Assembly (NCBI GenBank): GCA_009778055.1
Contig: WRKN01000057.1
Location: 1-12,848, forward strand
Direction of reading: 5' to 3'
Origin: Synergistaceae bacterium
GTDB taxonomy: Bacteria > Synergistota > Synergistia > Synergistales > Aminobacteriaceae
Length of the DNA: 12,848 nucleotides
Each line of letters begins with the position of its first letter. The first letter of the stretch is position 1. This document shows positions 1 to 6,848 of the stretch, piece by piece. The translations under genes were made by a program, and so were the position numbers. The notes under the pieces are model-generated. The model saw nothing but the letters and a program-made list of their open reading frames with translations. It made no database searches and was not told the DNA's origin.

Positions 1-165
1 CATGACCACATTATCCGCGACGAAGACGATTACCGGCGGATTGCGGAATATATCGAAAACAACCCCCAAACCTGGACGGAAGACTGCTTTTACAGGGACG
101 CCGATTCGTTTATGAAATTCGATGAATTTGCCCCGCAAAACATTTGTTCGGGTGCGGCGTTCTGA
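1..165 (+). CDS. REP-associated tyrosine transposase (RAYT, IS200-like Y1 family), C-terminal end
   Basis: This open frame enters from the left edge and stops at a TGA at 163-165, leaving 54 residues. It begins HDHIIRDEDDYRRIAEYIEN and continues NPQTW, the usual C-terminal signature of Y1/HUH transposases of the RAYT group (a HDxIIR stretch, then YI..NP..W). The Tyr of EYIENNP (residue 17 of the fragment) is where the catalytic tyrosine of this family is expected; the HUH motif would lie upstream, outside the window. Known RAYTs are single-copy, chromosomally fixed proteins that bind and cut REP palindromes carrying a GTAG foot. A GTAG-plus-hairpin element starts 9 bp after this stop, which supports the RAYT call over an ordinary IS200 transposase. 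The gene converges with the minus-strand operon ending at 224. Whether the whole gene is intact cannot be seen. Confidence 0.75.
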   Translation, partial: HDHIIRDEDDYRRIAEYIENNPQTWTEDCFYRDADSFMKFDEFAPQNICSGAAF

Positions 166-174
166 TGAAAAATC

Positions 175-197
175 GTAGGGGCGGCATTCTGCCGCCC
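175..197 (+). repeat. REP-like element: GTAG foot plus perfect GC-rich hairpin
   Basis: GTAG at 175-178 is followed directly by a perfect 8-bp inverted repeat, GGGCGGCA (179-186) and TGCCGCCC (190-197), with a 3-nt loop TTC. A GTAG tetranucleotide at the 5' foot of a GC-rich hairpin is the recognition architecture described for REP sequences and their RAYT enzymes, and a RAYT gene end lies immediately upstream on the same strand. Read on the minus strand, the hairpin sits just after the acylphosphatase stop and is followed, after 5-6 nt, by T5, so it may also act as a weak transcription terminator or 3'-end stabiliser for the long operon. The T tract is not adjacent to the stem, so a classical intrinsic terminator is not clear. 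No other copy was noticed by eye in the window. Confidence 0.65.
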
Positions 198-223
198 GTG
201 AAGGGAAGTATGGGATAAATAGC

Positions 224-499
224 TTATTTCACCTCAAAACTGGTTTCACCTTCGACCGGCGCGTCATCGAACACGGATATGCCGGTCACTCTGGAATAAG
301 GCGGCCCGGCGCCACACCAGTCTTCCATTTTATCCACCGCTCTCTGGTCGCCCTGAAAACAAAGTTCAACCCTCTCGTCCGGCAGATTGCGCACCCAGCC
401 GGTGAGTCCAAGTTCAGCCGCGCGGGAACGCGCTCCCCACCTAAACCCGACGCCCTGCACGTCACCCGATACAAAAACATGTTTACGCGTTAATTTCAT
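224..499 (-). CDS. acyP: Acylphosphatase
   Basis: A 91-residue protein of typical acylphosphatase length; the enzyme hydrolyses the carboxyl-phosphate bond of acylphosphates such as acetyl or carbamoyl phosphate, in the cytoplasm. The N-terminal motif VSGDVQGVGFRWGARSRA (about 11-28) carries the phosphate-binding loop with the catalytic Arg at R20, and GWVRNLPDERVEL (34-46) carries the catalytic Asn at N38; both key residues are present. The ATG at 499 overlaps the stop of the upstream membrane-protein gene in a 4-bp ATGA, and no Shine-Dalgarno sequence is visible before it, so translation is probably coupled. It is the last gene of the minus-strand operon. Its physiological substrate is uncertain, as for most bacterial acylphosphatases. 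Confidence 0.93.
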   Translation of the reverse strand: MKLTRKHVFVSGDVQGVGFRWGARSRAAELGLTGWVRNLPDERVELCFQGDQRAVDKMEDWCGAGPPYSRVTGISVFDDAPVEGETSFEVK

Positions 500-1635
500 G
501 GATTATCGCTGTCGGCTTTATCGGTGGATTCTGTAGCATCGATGGTTTCCAGCACCTTGCTTAGAAAACTGTGAACTTTGTCGAATCCCTCTCCCTCCGC
601 CTCGCTTGAAGGTGCATATGAGTCCGGCTGCTTAAGGACAAGGTGTTCCTCCGCAAGCCACTCCTCCAGAGTAGGCAGCATTCTCATTTGGTTTTGGACA
701 CGAACGCCCGTTTCGTTTGCCGTGTTTTTTTCCGCAGTCACGCTCTCGGCCTCGTCAGGTTCCGGCTCATGATTTTGCGTTTTTGGCGCGCGCCTGCGGA
801 CAATGAAAATGAGACACAAAAGAGCGCCCGGCAGTATCAGCCAAGAGAGAATGGTTCGGCTGAGGAAAAGTTCTTTCGACACGGGGACGGATACAACACG
901 TTGGCCGGTATCCGGCTGCTCAGGCTGAACAGTTGGCGGCGTTCTTTCGGGTGGTTCGCCGGGAAGGGAGGGCGGCGGAGGCGGCGGCAAGGCCGGGCCG
1001 CGCATGGGGGTCAGCGTCAGAGACCCGACCCACTCGTTCAGCATGGCTTCAAACTGCCCGCGCCAATAGCCCTCGAATTCGGGATTGTATTTCAACAGCG
1101 CCAGAACCAGTTTTTCACCGCGGTAAAGAAACGCGCGCTTGAAACGAAACTCGACAATATCCTCGCCCGCCGACAAACACTCGGCTCCGTAGGTCGCCAC
1201 AGCTAAGTCCGCCAGCGCGGTCTCGACGACGTCCTCGCCCAGTTCCGATACGTTGCCGTAGCGTCCGCCGATGAGGCCGCTCACTAAACTTCCATTCGTT
1301 TCCAGCATACTGTCCGGGAGGGACTTTTCATTCCCCTCCGGATCCGTCCCCCAGATCGAGAAAATCTGGAGGACGGCGGCAGAACCGACAGAAGTAAGTT
1401 CGGCCTTTGCGTAAAGGGTTTGCTGTACGTTCAACGTCCAGTCCGAAGTAATATTTTGCCTCGGGGACTCGTCTTTTGACATGACATACCACCCCGGCGG
1501 CAACGAAAGCATGCCCACGCTTTGCGTCTCGGCCTGAAACGCTTCGGAGGACAGCGCAAATACCGACAAGCCCGGCGCAGGGCAGCACAAAATAAAAACC
1601 GTAAGAAAAATGACTCTCACAACGTACGCGCGCAT
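496..1635 (-). CDS. Uncharacterised signal-anchored membrane protein with proline-rich linker
   Basis: I do not recognise this 379-residue protein. Visible parts: an N-terminal signal peptide (about 1-28, hydrophobic core VIFLTVFILCC with a cysteine pair); an extracytoplasmic domain of about 30-210 with no motif I can name (it includes GMLSLPPGWYVMSKDES near 41-57); a proline-rich linker (about 214-242) with six consecutive prolines at 217-222; one transmembrane segment (about 258-280, TILSWLILPGALLCLIFIV) followed by RRR, consistent with a cytoplasmic C-terminus; then an acidic tail of about 100 residues. A type I membrane topology is inferred. The ATG at 1635 lies 18 bp after glmM, with only a weak purine stretch (AAAGAG) upstream. 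The 3' end overlaps acyP by 4 bp. Position after cdaA-cdaR-glmM suggests, but does not show, an envelope role. Confidence 0.85.
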   Translation of the reverse strand: MRAYVVRVIFLTVFILCCPAPGLSVFALSSEAFQAETQSVGMLSLPPGWYVMSKDESPRQNITSDWTLNVQQTLYAKAELTSVGSAAVLQIFSIWGTDPEGNEKSLPDSMLETNGSLVSGLIGGRYGNVSELGEDVVETALADLAVATYGAECLSAGEDIVEFRFKRAFLYRGEKLVLALLKYNPEFEGYWRGQFEAMLNEWVGSLTLTPMRGPALPPPPPPSLPGEPPERTPPTVQPEQPDTGQRVVSVPVSKELFLSRTILSWLILPGALLCLIFIVRRRAPKTQNHEPEPDEAESVTAEKNTANETGVRVQNQMRMLPTLEEWLAEEHLVLKQPDSYAPSSEAEGEGFDKVHSFLSKVLETIDATESTDKADSDNP

Positions 1636-1653
1636 TATGCTCTTTGTCCGGCG

Positions 1654-3009
1654 TTACGAACAATGCTCCCTGAGAACGGCGGTCAGATGCTCGGAAACCT
1701 CTTTCACCAGATCGACGTCCCTGGCTTCCACTAAAATGCGCAAGAGCGGTTCCGTGCCGGAGAGGCGTATAAACACCCTGCCTTTACCGCCCATATCCTT
1801 CTGCGCCTCATTAGACAGCGATTCGACGTAATCCATGTCGATATCCCTGCCGTTTGCTATCGTCAGGTTGCTCAGACGCTGCGGATAACGCCCGAAACGG
1901 TCTACCAGGGTGTCTATGTCCTCGTTCAGTTCATGGCACGCGTTCAGCATCATTATGGCCGTGCAGAGCCCGTCACCGGTACGCGAGTACGTATCGGCAA
2001 TGACATGCCCGGACTGTTCGCCTCCGAGCCTGGCGCCGTTCCGTCTCATGGCTTCCATAACGTACCGGTCCCCCACAGGACAGCGGAAGAATTTGATTTT
2101 TTCGTCGGCGAGGCGTTCTTCCAGCGCCATGTTACTCATCACCGTAATGACGACTCCGGCGCCTAAATCCTTCCGCGCTTTCAGCCAGCGCGCCAGAACC
2201 CACATCAGTATATCGCCGTCGATAGTTCTGCCTTTGGAATCCACCATAAGCGTCCTGTCGGCGTCGCCGTCAAAGGCAAAGCCTGACCCGTACCCCAAGT
2301 CTTTGACCTGAGCCGCCAAGTGGCCGATATGGATAACCCCCACGCCCTCGTTGATGTTCATTCCGTCCGGTTTTGTGCCCGTGAGAGACCATTGCGTCCC
2401 CAGGCGCTCTATCAGACCGGGCATAACAACGCAGGCGGCTCCGTGCGCGCAGTCGAACAACATTGACCGCGGCAGGGAATCAACCTGTTTCACCTGCGAC
2501 GCCAGATGATCCGCGTAAGTTTGCGCCATATCAGGCAAATTCCTGATCTCTCCTATGGACGCCCCGGTGGGACGCCATTCGTCTGTAAGGTTGTCGCTCA
2601 AGTATTCTTCTATGCCGCTTTCGTCCTCGTCGGACAGTTTGCACCCGTCACGGCTCAGTAATTTAATCCCATTGTACTCGGCCGGATTGTGGGACGCGCT
2701 GATCACGGCTCCTCCGTCCGCCGACACGCGCGTCAGCGCAAAACTGACTCCGGGCGTCGGCATGACGCCGACTGAGAGAACCTCCGCTCCCGCCGAGGCC
2801 ATTCCGGCGGAAAGCGCCCCCTCCAGCATCGTTCCGGAGCGCCTGGTATCCCTGCCTGTCACTATGCGGGGACGGGGAATACCGCGCTCGGCCAGGAATA
2901 AAATAAAGGAACGCCCCAGCCGGAGCGCCATTTCAGGCGTCATCTCACCCAAATTGGCGATGCCGCGCACTCCGTCCGTGCCAAACAACACACGCCTGCC
3001 ATTGTCCAT
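1654..3009 (-). CDS. glmM: Phosphoglucosamine mutase GlmM
   Basis: GlmM interconverts glucosamine-6-phosphate and glucosamine-1-phosphate, the step that commits sugar to UDP-GlcNAc and peptidoglycan. With the start at 3009 it has 451 residues, the usual length. Seen in order: LFGTDGVRG near the N-terminus; the phosphoserine loop VISASHNP (102-109, active Ser about S106); FDCAHGAA; the Mg-binding loop DGDADR; and the phosphate-binding RLSGTEPLLRI near the C-terminus. All signatures separate GlmM from phosphomannomutase relatives. An earlier ATG at 3018 overlaps the cdaR stop in an ATGA, but GGAGG (3020-3024) lies only 1 nt from it and 10 nt from the ATG at 3009, so 3009 is preferred. Position directly after cdaA and cdaR matches the conserved c-di-AMP cluster, where in Bacillus- and Listeria-type systems GlmM binds and inhibits CdaA. 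Confidence 0.96.
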   Translation of the reverse strand: MDNGRRVLFGTDGVRGIANLGEMTPEMALRLGRSFILFLAERGIPRPRIVTGRDTRRSGTMLEGALSAGMASAGAEVLSVGVMPTPGVSFALTRVSADGGAVISASHNPAEYNGIKLLSRDGCKLSDEDESGIEEYLSDNLTDEWRPTGASIGEIRNLPDMAQTYADHLASQVKQVDSLPRSMLFDCAHGAACVVMPGLIERLGTQWSLTGTKPDGMNINEGVGVIHIGHLAAQVKDLGYGSGFAFDGDADRTLMVDSKGRTIDGDILMWVLARWLKARKDLGAGVVITVMSNMALEERLADEKIKFFRCPVGDRYVMEAMRRNGARLGGEQSGHVIADTYSRTGDGLCTAIMMLNACHELNEDIDTLVDRFGRYPQRLSNLTIANGRDIDMDYVESLSNEAQKDMGGKGRVFIRLSGTEPLLRILVEARDVDLVKEVSEHLTAVLREHCS

Positions 3010-3014
3010 ACCGA

Positions 3015-4235
3015 TCATTCCTCCAAGGCGCTAACCGTCACCGTAGCGGGTTCCACCTTCACTACTTTTAAATTATCGGAAGCCGGAGTAACCCACACCG
3101 GCAAAACGGCTCTGCGCAGGAAAATGCCGGATACGTCCACAAAGGCTCTCATATGGGACTCCGAATCTAACGTCTCGATAATGGAAGGAGGCGCTTCGAC
3201 TGTGACGTCCACCGTACGGGGCTCAGCGCGCCATCTGGTTTGCGCGGCCGCGCCGTCCACGGAAAGTTCGACGTTCGAAAAAAGCTTTTGCGCGACGATG
3301 GGTTCCAGATGAATCGAAAGCCTTACGGACGAGACGTTCACGGTGGAGACTTCCCTATCCGCGAAAGCGCGCAGGGGAATCACCACGGTCTGACTGGCGG
3401 ACAGGTTCGTTATGTCCACCGTTTCCGTGTCTACCGCGGAGATTCTGTCCAGGCTTTCCCTCGCGCCCTGAATCATCACCTCGGCCGGGTCGGTTGTCAG
3501 CGTTTTCACCTCGTAGTCGTCCGAAGGTTTACCCGCCAGCCTGACGTTTACCGGAACCCTCTTTCTAGGCATACCGGTAACCAGAACCGCGTTTATTCTG
3601 ACCTGCGAAGGTTCCAGAACCACCTCGTCTTCAAAGGGCTGCGACTGCGTTATGTTTACCGGCAGCATCAATTCCTTGCCGGTCTGCAGTTCAAGGAACG
3701 TGGGAGCGATGCTGACCGAACCTATCTTGGCCATGTCCCCCTCGGCCCCCCTGACGTTGATCTCCCTCGGAACGACCTCCACGGCCTCCAGATACTGTCC
3801 GACCGGAATATCCTGAGGCAGAACCACCTCTACCGTCAGCACGCGCGCAATCTGCCTGATCAGCTCTATGTCGAGTTCGGAAGGGCTCATGCTTCTCAAA
3901 ATTACGTTTGGAGGCAGCCTGGGCCTGACCGCCGGACGGTACTTTCCCGAAGAAAACCCCCTGAGGTCTACTTCGCATATGATGGAATCGTACGTCAGGT
4001 TTTCCATCACTCCCGCGGGGGCCGCTATCTCGATCAGTATCTCGCTGACCGCGCTTCTAACGGCTATCTGCGGCTGAAGGTTCAGGTACTCGATACGGGC
4101 GAGAAGTTTACGGGTTTCGTTTTTATCGTCGCCGCCGCCGACAAAAAACCACATCGACGACGCGATGGCCACGGAAACAGCCCATAGCACCCACCGGGAC
4201 GTCAGCATCTCGTCAAGTTTGTTCGACAGACTCAT
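3015..4235 (-). CDS. cdaR: YbbR-domain protein CdaR, regulator of the diadenylate cyclase
   Basis: A 406-residue membrane-anchored protein. A single N-terminal transmembrane segment (about 14-33, WVLWAVSVAIASSMWFFVGG) is followed by about four YbbR-like beta-rich repeats (roughly 44-126, 131-216, 223-310 and 315-403, boundaries by eye), which would lie outside the membrane. Repeat-like phrases include VVPREINVRGAEGDMAKI, TTDPAEVMIQGARESLDRI and RAEPRTVDVTVEAPPSII. CdaR binds CdaA and tunes its activity in Firmicutes. The ATG at 4235 has a good Shine-Dalgarno sequence (GAGGGG at 4244-4249, 8 nt spacing). The gene lies between cdaA (26 bp upstream) and glmM (5 bp downstream to the preferred start), the standard cdaA-cdaR-glmM order. 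The family call rests on context, topology and the repeat pattern. Confidence 0.92.
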   Translation of the reverse strand: MSLSNKLDEMLTSRWVLWAVSVAIASSMWFFVGGGDDKNETRKLLARIEYLNLQPQIAVRSAVSEILIEIAAPAGVMENLTYDSIICEVDLRGFSSGKYRPAVRPRLPPNVILRSMSPSELDIELIRQIARVLTVEVVLPQDIPVGQYLEAVEVVPREINVRGAEGDMAKIGSVSIAPTFLELQTGKELMLPVNITQSQPFEDEVVLEPSQVRINAVLVTGMPRKRVPVNVRLAGKPSDDYEVKTLTTDPAEVMIQGARESLDRISAVDTETVDITNLSASQTVVIPLRAFADREVSTVNVSSVRLSIHLEPIVAQKLFSNVELSVDGAAAQTRWRAEPRTVDVTVEAPPSIIETLDSESHMRAFVDVSGIFLRRAVLPVWVTPASDNLKVVKVEPATVTVSALEE

Positions 4236-4261
4236 AAAACTCGCCCCTCTTAAATTAATGA

Positions 4262-5077
4262 TTACTCTTTAGGCCAGAATGTCTTCAGCATTTTCGATAT
4301 TCTGTCCTTTAAGGTTCCACGAACGACGTCGCCGCGGATGTCGGAGAAGTAGAGCGACAGCAGCTTTTGTACCTGCGCGTCTTTCAAATTTTTAGAGAAA
4401 TGCCCGCCGTTGGCCAGCGTAATATTGCCCGTCTCCTCGGAAACCACCAGGACGGTCGCGTCGGAAACCTCCGTTATCCCAAGAGCTGCCCTGTGCCTTG
4501 TGCCATACCAGCGCGATATGTCGGTGTTATCCGACAACGGCAGGTAACAGCCGGCCGCTATAATAGTTTCCCGGTCCATAATTACCGCTCCGTCGTGCAG
4601 CGGGTTGTTTTTCCAGAAAAGCGATAAAATCAGCTCCTGCGAAATAACCGCGTCCAGCTTGACGGCGGTTCTCCAATACTCCTTAAGACCGGTGTCCTTC
4701 TGAAAAACTAAGATAGCGCCTATTTTATTGGCTTTCATATAGCCCAGGGCGGCGACTATTTCCTGGCTCAGGCTCTCGGCTTCTTCCGAACCCATGCGGG
4801 GACGCCACAAAGTTCCCCTACCTATTTCCTCGAGCATTTTACGCAACTCCGGCTGAAAAACTATCGGAATAGCTATAACCAGCGCCCACAAAGACCTCCT
4901 GAAAAACCATGACACCAGTTGAAGATCGATGGCGGTAGCCAGCAGCGCCAAGGTTCCCAGCATCAAAAAGCCCTTCACGAGCTGGATACCCCTCGTACCG
5001 ATCATCAGTACCAAAACTCTGTATATGATAGCCGATACGATAAAAATATCTAAGAAAATTTTTATTTGAGGCCACAT
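4262..5077 (-). CDS. cdaA: Membrane-bound diadenylate cyclase CdaA
   Basis: Makes cyclic di-AMP from two ATP at the cytoplasmic face of the membrane. Of 271 residues, the first 76 or so form three transmembrane helices (about 5-25, 33-52 and 56-76), followed by the linker FQPELRKMLEEIGRG (74-88) and the DisA_N (DAC) domain. Catalytic signatures are intact: NNPLHDGAVIM with DGA at 162-164, GTRHRAALG at 192-200, and SEETG at 213-217. Length and topology match CdaA (DacA/YbbP) rather than soluble DisA. The ATG at 5077 is only 5 bp after the pyk stop. No purine-rich Shine-Dalgarno is visible in the preceding 15-20 nt, so coupled translation from pyk is likely and expression may be kept low. It leads the cdaA-cdaR-glmM cluster. 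Confidence 0.96.
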   Translation of the reverse strand: MWPQIKIFLDIFIVSAIIYRVLVLMIGTRGIQLVKGFLMLGTLALLATAIDLQLVSWFFRRSLWALVIAIPIVFQPELRKMLEEIGRGTLWRPRMGSEEAESLSQEIVAALGYMKANKIGAILVFQKDTGLKEYWRTAVKLDAVISQELILSLFWKNNPLHDGAVIMDRETIIAAGCYLPLSDNTDISRWYGTRHRAALGITEVSDATVLVVSEETGNITLANGGHFSKNLKDAQVQKLLSLYFSDIRGDVVRGTLKDRISKMLKTFWPKE

Positions 5078-5082
5078 AAACG

Positions 5083-6828
5083 TCAGATGAGCAGCTTCAC
5101 CAGCCCGCGGTAAATCAGCCCGCGCATACCGTCCACCGTTACCTCCATATTGTCCGAAAGGACAAAGAGCGCGTCCTTGACGTCCATAACGAATGGGATG
5201 TCGTGCTCCAAAGCCAGGGCGTTGCCGTCGTAGCTCGCCTCGTTTTCGGAGATGACCGCGCCGACTTTGCCGAGTACGGATTTATATTCGCCGCTAAGGA
5301 ACCTAACCGCCAGAACGCAGCCGTCCGTGACCTTCTCCTCCGCCTCTTTGGCGTCCAGCGCCACGCACACCCTGCCGCAGAAGTTCTTCTTGACCAGCGA
5401 CACCCCGGACAGGATAATCTCGCCTGTGGTCTGCACCTCAACCATGTTTGTGGTTCCGGAATGAGCCAGCGGAATCCCCGCCGTGATGACGACGAGCTCT
5501 CCTTCCCGCACGCGCCCGCCCTTTACGCAAACGTCGATGGCTTCTTTAGTCGCGACGGTAAGGTCGGCCAGCTCCTGCATCATAACGGGATGAATTCCCC
5601 ACCACAAGGCAAGCTCCCTCCACGTTGACCGCAGCGGGGTAACACCGAAAATGGGGCACGTCGGGCGGTATTTGCCTATCATTTTGGCCGTCGTGCCGCT
5701 CTTGGTCAGGCATAATATAGCCTCCGCGCCAACTTGTTTGGAAATCAGCACGGCCGCGTCGCTGACGGCGTCGGGAACGCTTGCCAGTTCCAGTTTTTCC
5801 TGAATCGGATGGCTCCATATCGGAAGCTCCTTTTCCGCCCTTTCCACAATACGGCGCATAGTGGCCACGGCCTCCACGGGATACTTCCCGGACGCGGATT
5901 CCCCCGACAGCATTACGGCGTCCGCCCCGTCCAGAACGGCGTTTGCCACGTCGTTGGCCTCGGCTCTCGTCGGGCGCGGGTTGCGTATCATCGAGTCCAG
6001 CATCTGGGTCGCTACTATGACGGCCTTGCCTCGCGCCCGGCACTGTTCTATGATGTACTTCTGAACAAGCGGGACGTCCTCGGTCGGAATCTCCACCCCA
6101 AGGTCGCCGCGCGCCACCATCACTCCGTCCACCACGTTCAATATACTGTCGAAGTTCTGAACGGCTTCGTACGTTTCTACCTTGGCGATAATCTTGAGGT
6201 TGCCGTTCAGCGATTTCAGCACCTTGCGCACCTCAAGGATGTCGAATCGCGTCTTTACGAAAGAAACAGCCAAATACTCCATGCCATGCCTGACTCCCCA
6301 GGCGATGTCCTCCTTGTCCTTTTCGGAAAGGGGCGGAAGAGGCACGTCGGCCCCGGGAATGTTCACTCCCTTCGTATTACGCAACGGCCCGCCGACTATT
6401 ACCCTGCACGTGACGTCCGTTTCGCCGACGTCCTCTACTTCGAGATGCAGGGAACCGTCGTCTACGTATATGTGCTGCCCTTTGGACAAGACATCGGCCA
6501 CACCCGGGCAGTTTATGTACACCCGCTCCGGCGTTCCAAGACAGGGAACTTCGGTCAAAACGACGGTTTTTCCGGCTTCCAGGACAATTTCATCGGCTTC
6601 CACCTTGCCCGTCCGTATTTCCGGCCCCTTGGTGTCCAGCAGCGCGGGAATCGGCACGTCGAGGTCACGCTCCACCTGACGTATCAGCTTCAGTTTGCGC
6701 TCATGCCCTTCGTAATCTCCATGGCTGAAATTCAACCGGGCTACGTTCATACCGGCTTTTACCATGCATGTAAGAGTTTCGTAATTTTCGCTGGCGGGAC
6801 CTATGGTACAAACTATTTTAACGAACAT
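5083..6828 (-). CDS. pyk: Pyruvate kinase with C-terminal PEP-utiliser-like extension
   Basis: Converts phosphoenolpyruvate and ADP to pyruvate and ATP. With the start at 6828 it has 581 residues, near the long Bacillus type (about 585) rather than the 470-residue enterobacterial type. Seen: VKIVCTIGPAS at the N-terminus, ARLNFSHG (R31, N33), DTKGPEIRTG (66-75), KIIAKVE with K216 and E218, ARGDLGVEIP with D242, and PRPTRAEANDVANAVLDG (285-302). Residues about 475-581 form an extra C-terminal domain resembling the PEP-utiliser mobile domain, but where relatives have TSHAA this one reads NEASYDGNALA, without His. The ATG at 6828 has AGGTG (6837-6841) 8 nt upstream and starts directly at the conserved MxVKIVCTIGP; an ATG at 6846 is possible. 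The gene starts 20 bp after dnaE and precedes cdaA by 5 bp. Confidence 0.97.
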   Translation of the reverse strand: MFVKIVCTIGPASENYETLTCMVKAGMNVARLNFSHGDYEGHERKLKLIRQVERDLDVPIPALLDTKGPEIRTGKVEADEIVLEAGKTVVLTEVPCLGTPERVYINCPGVADVLSKGQHIYVDDGSLHLEVEDVGETDVTCRVIVGGPLRNTKGVNIPGADVPLPPLSEKDKEDIAWGVRHGMEYLAVSFVKTRFDILEVRKVLKSLNGNLKIIAKVETYEAVQNFDSILNVVDGVMVARGDLGVEIPTEDVPLVQKYIIEQCRARGKAVIVATQMLDSMIRNPRPTRAEANDVANAVLDGADAVMLSGESASGKYPVEAVATMRRIVERAEKELPIWSHPIQEKLELASVPDAVSDAAVLISKQVGAEAILCLTKSGTTAKMIGKYRPTCPIFGVTPLRSTWRELALWWGIHPVMMQELADLTVATKEAIDVCVKGGRVREGELVVITAGIPLAHSGTTNMVEVQTTGEIILSGVSLVKKNFCGRVCVALDAKEAEEKVTDGCVLAVRFLSGEYKSVLGKVGAVISENEASYDGNALALEHDIPFVMDVKDALFVLSDNMEVTVDGMRGLIYRGLVKLLI

Positions 6829-6848
6829 TGCATTCACACCTTTCATAT

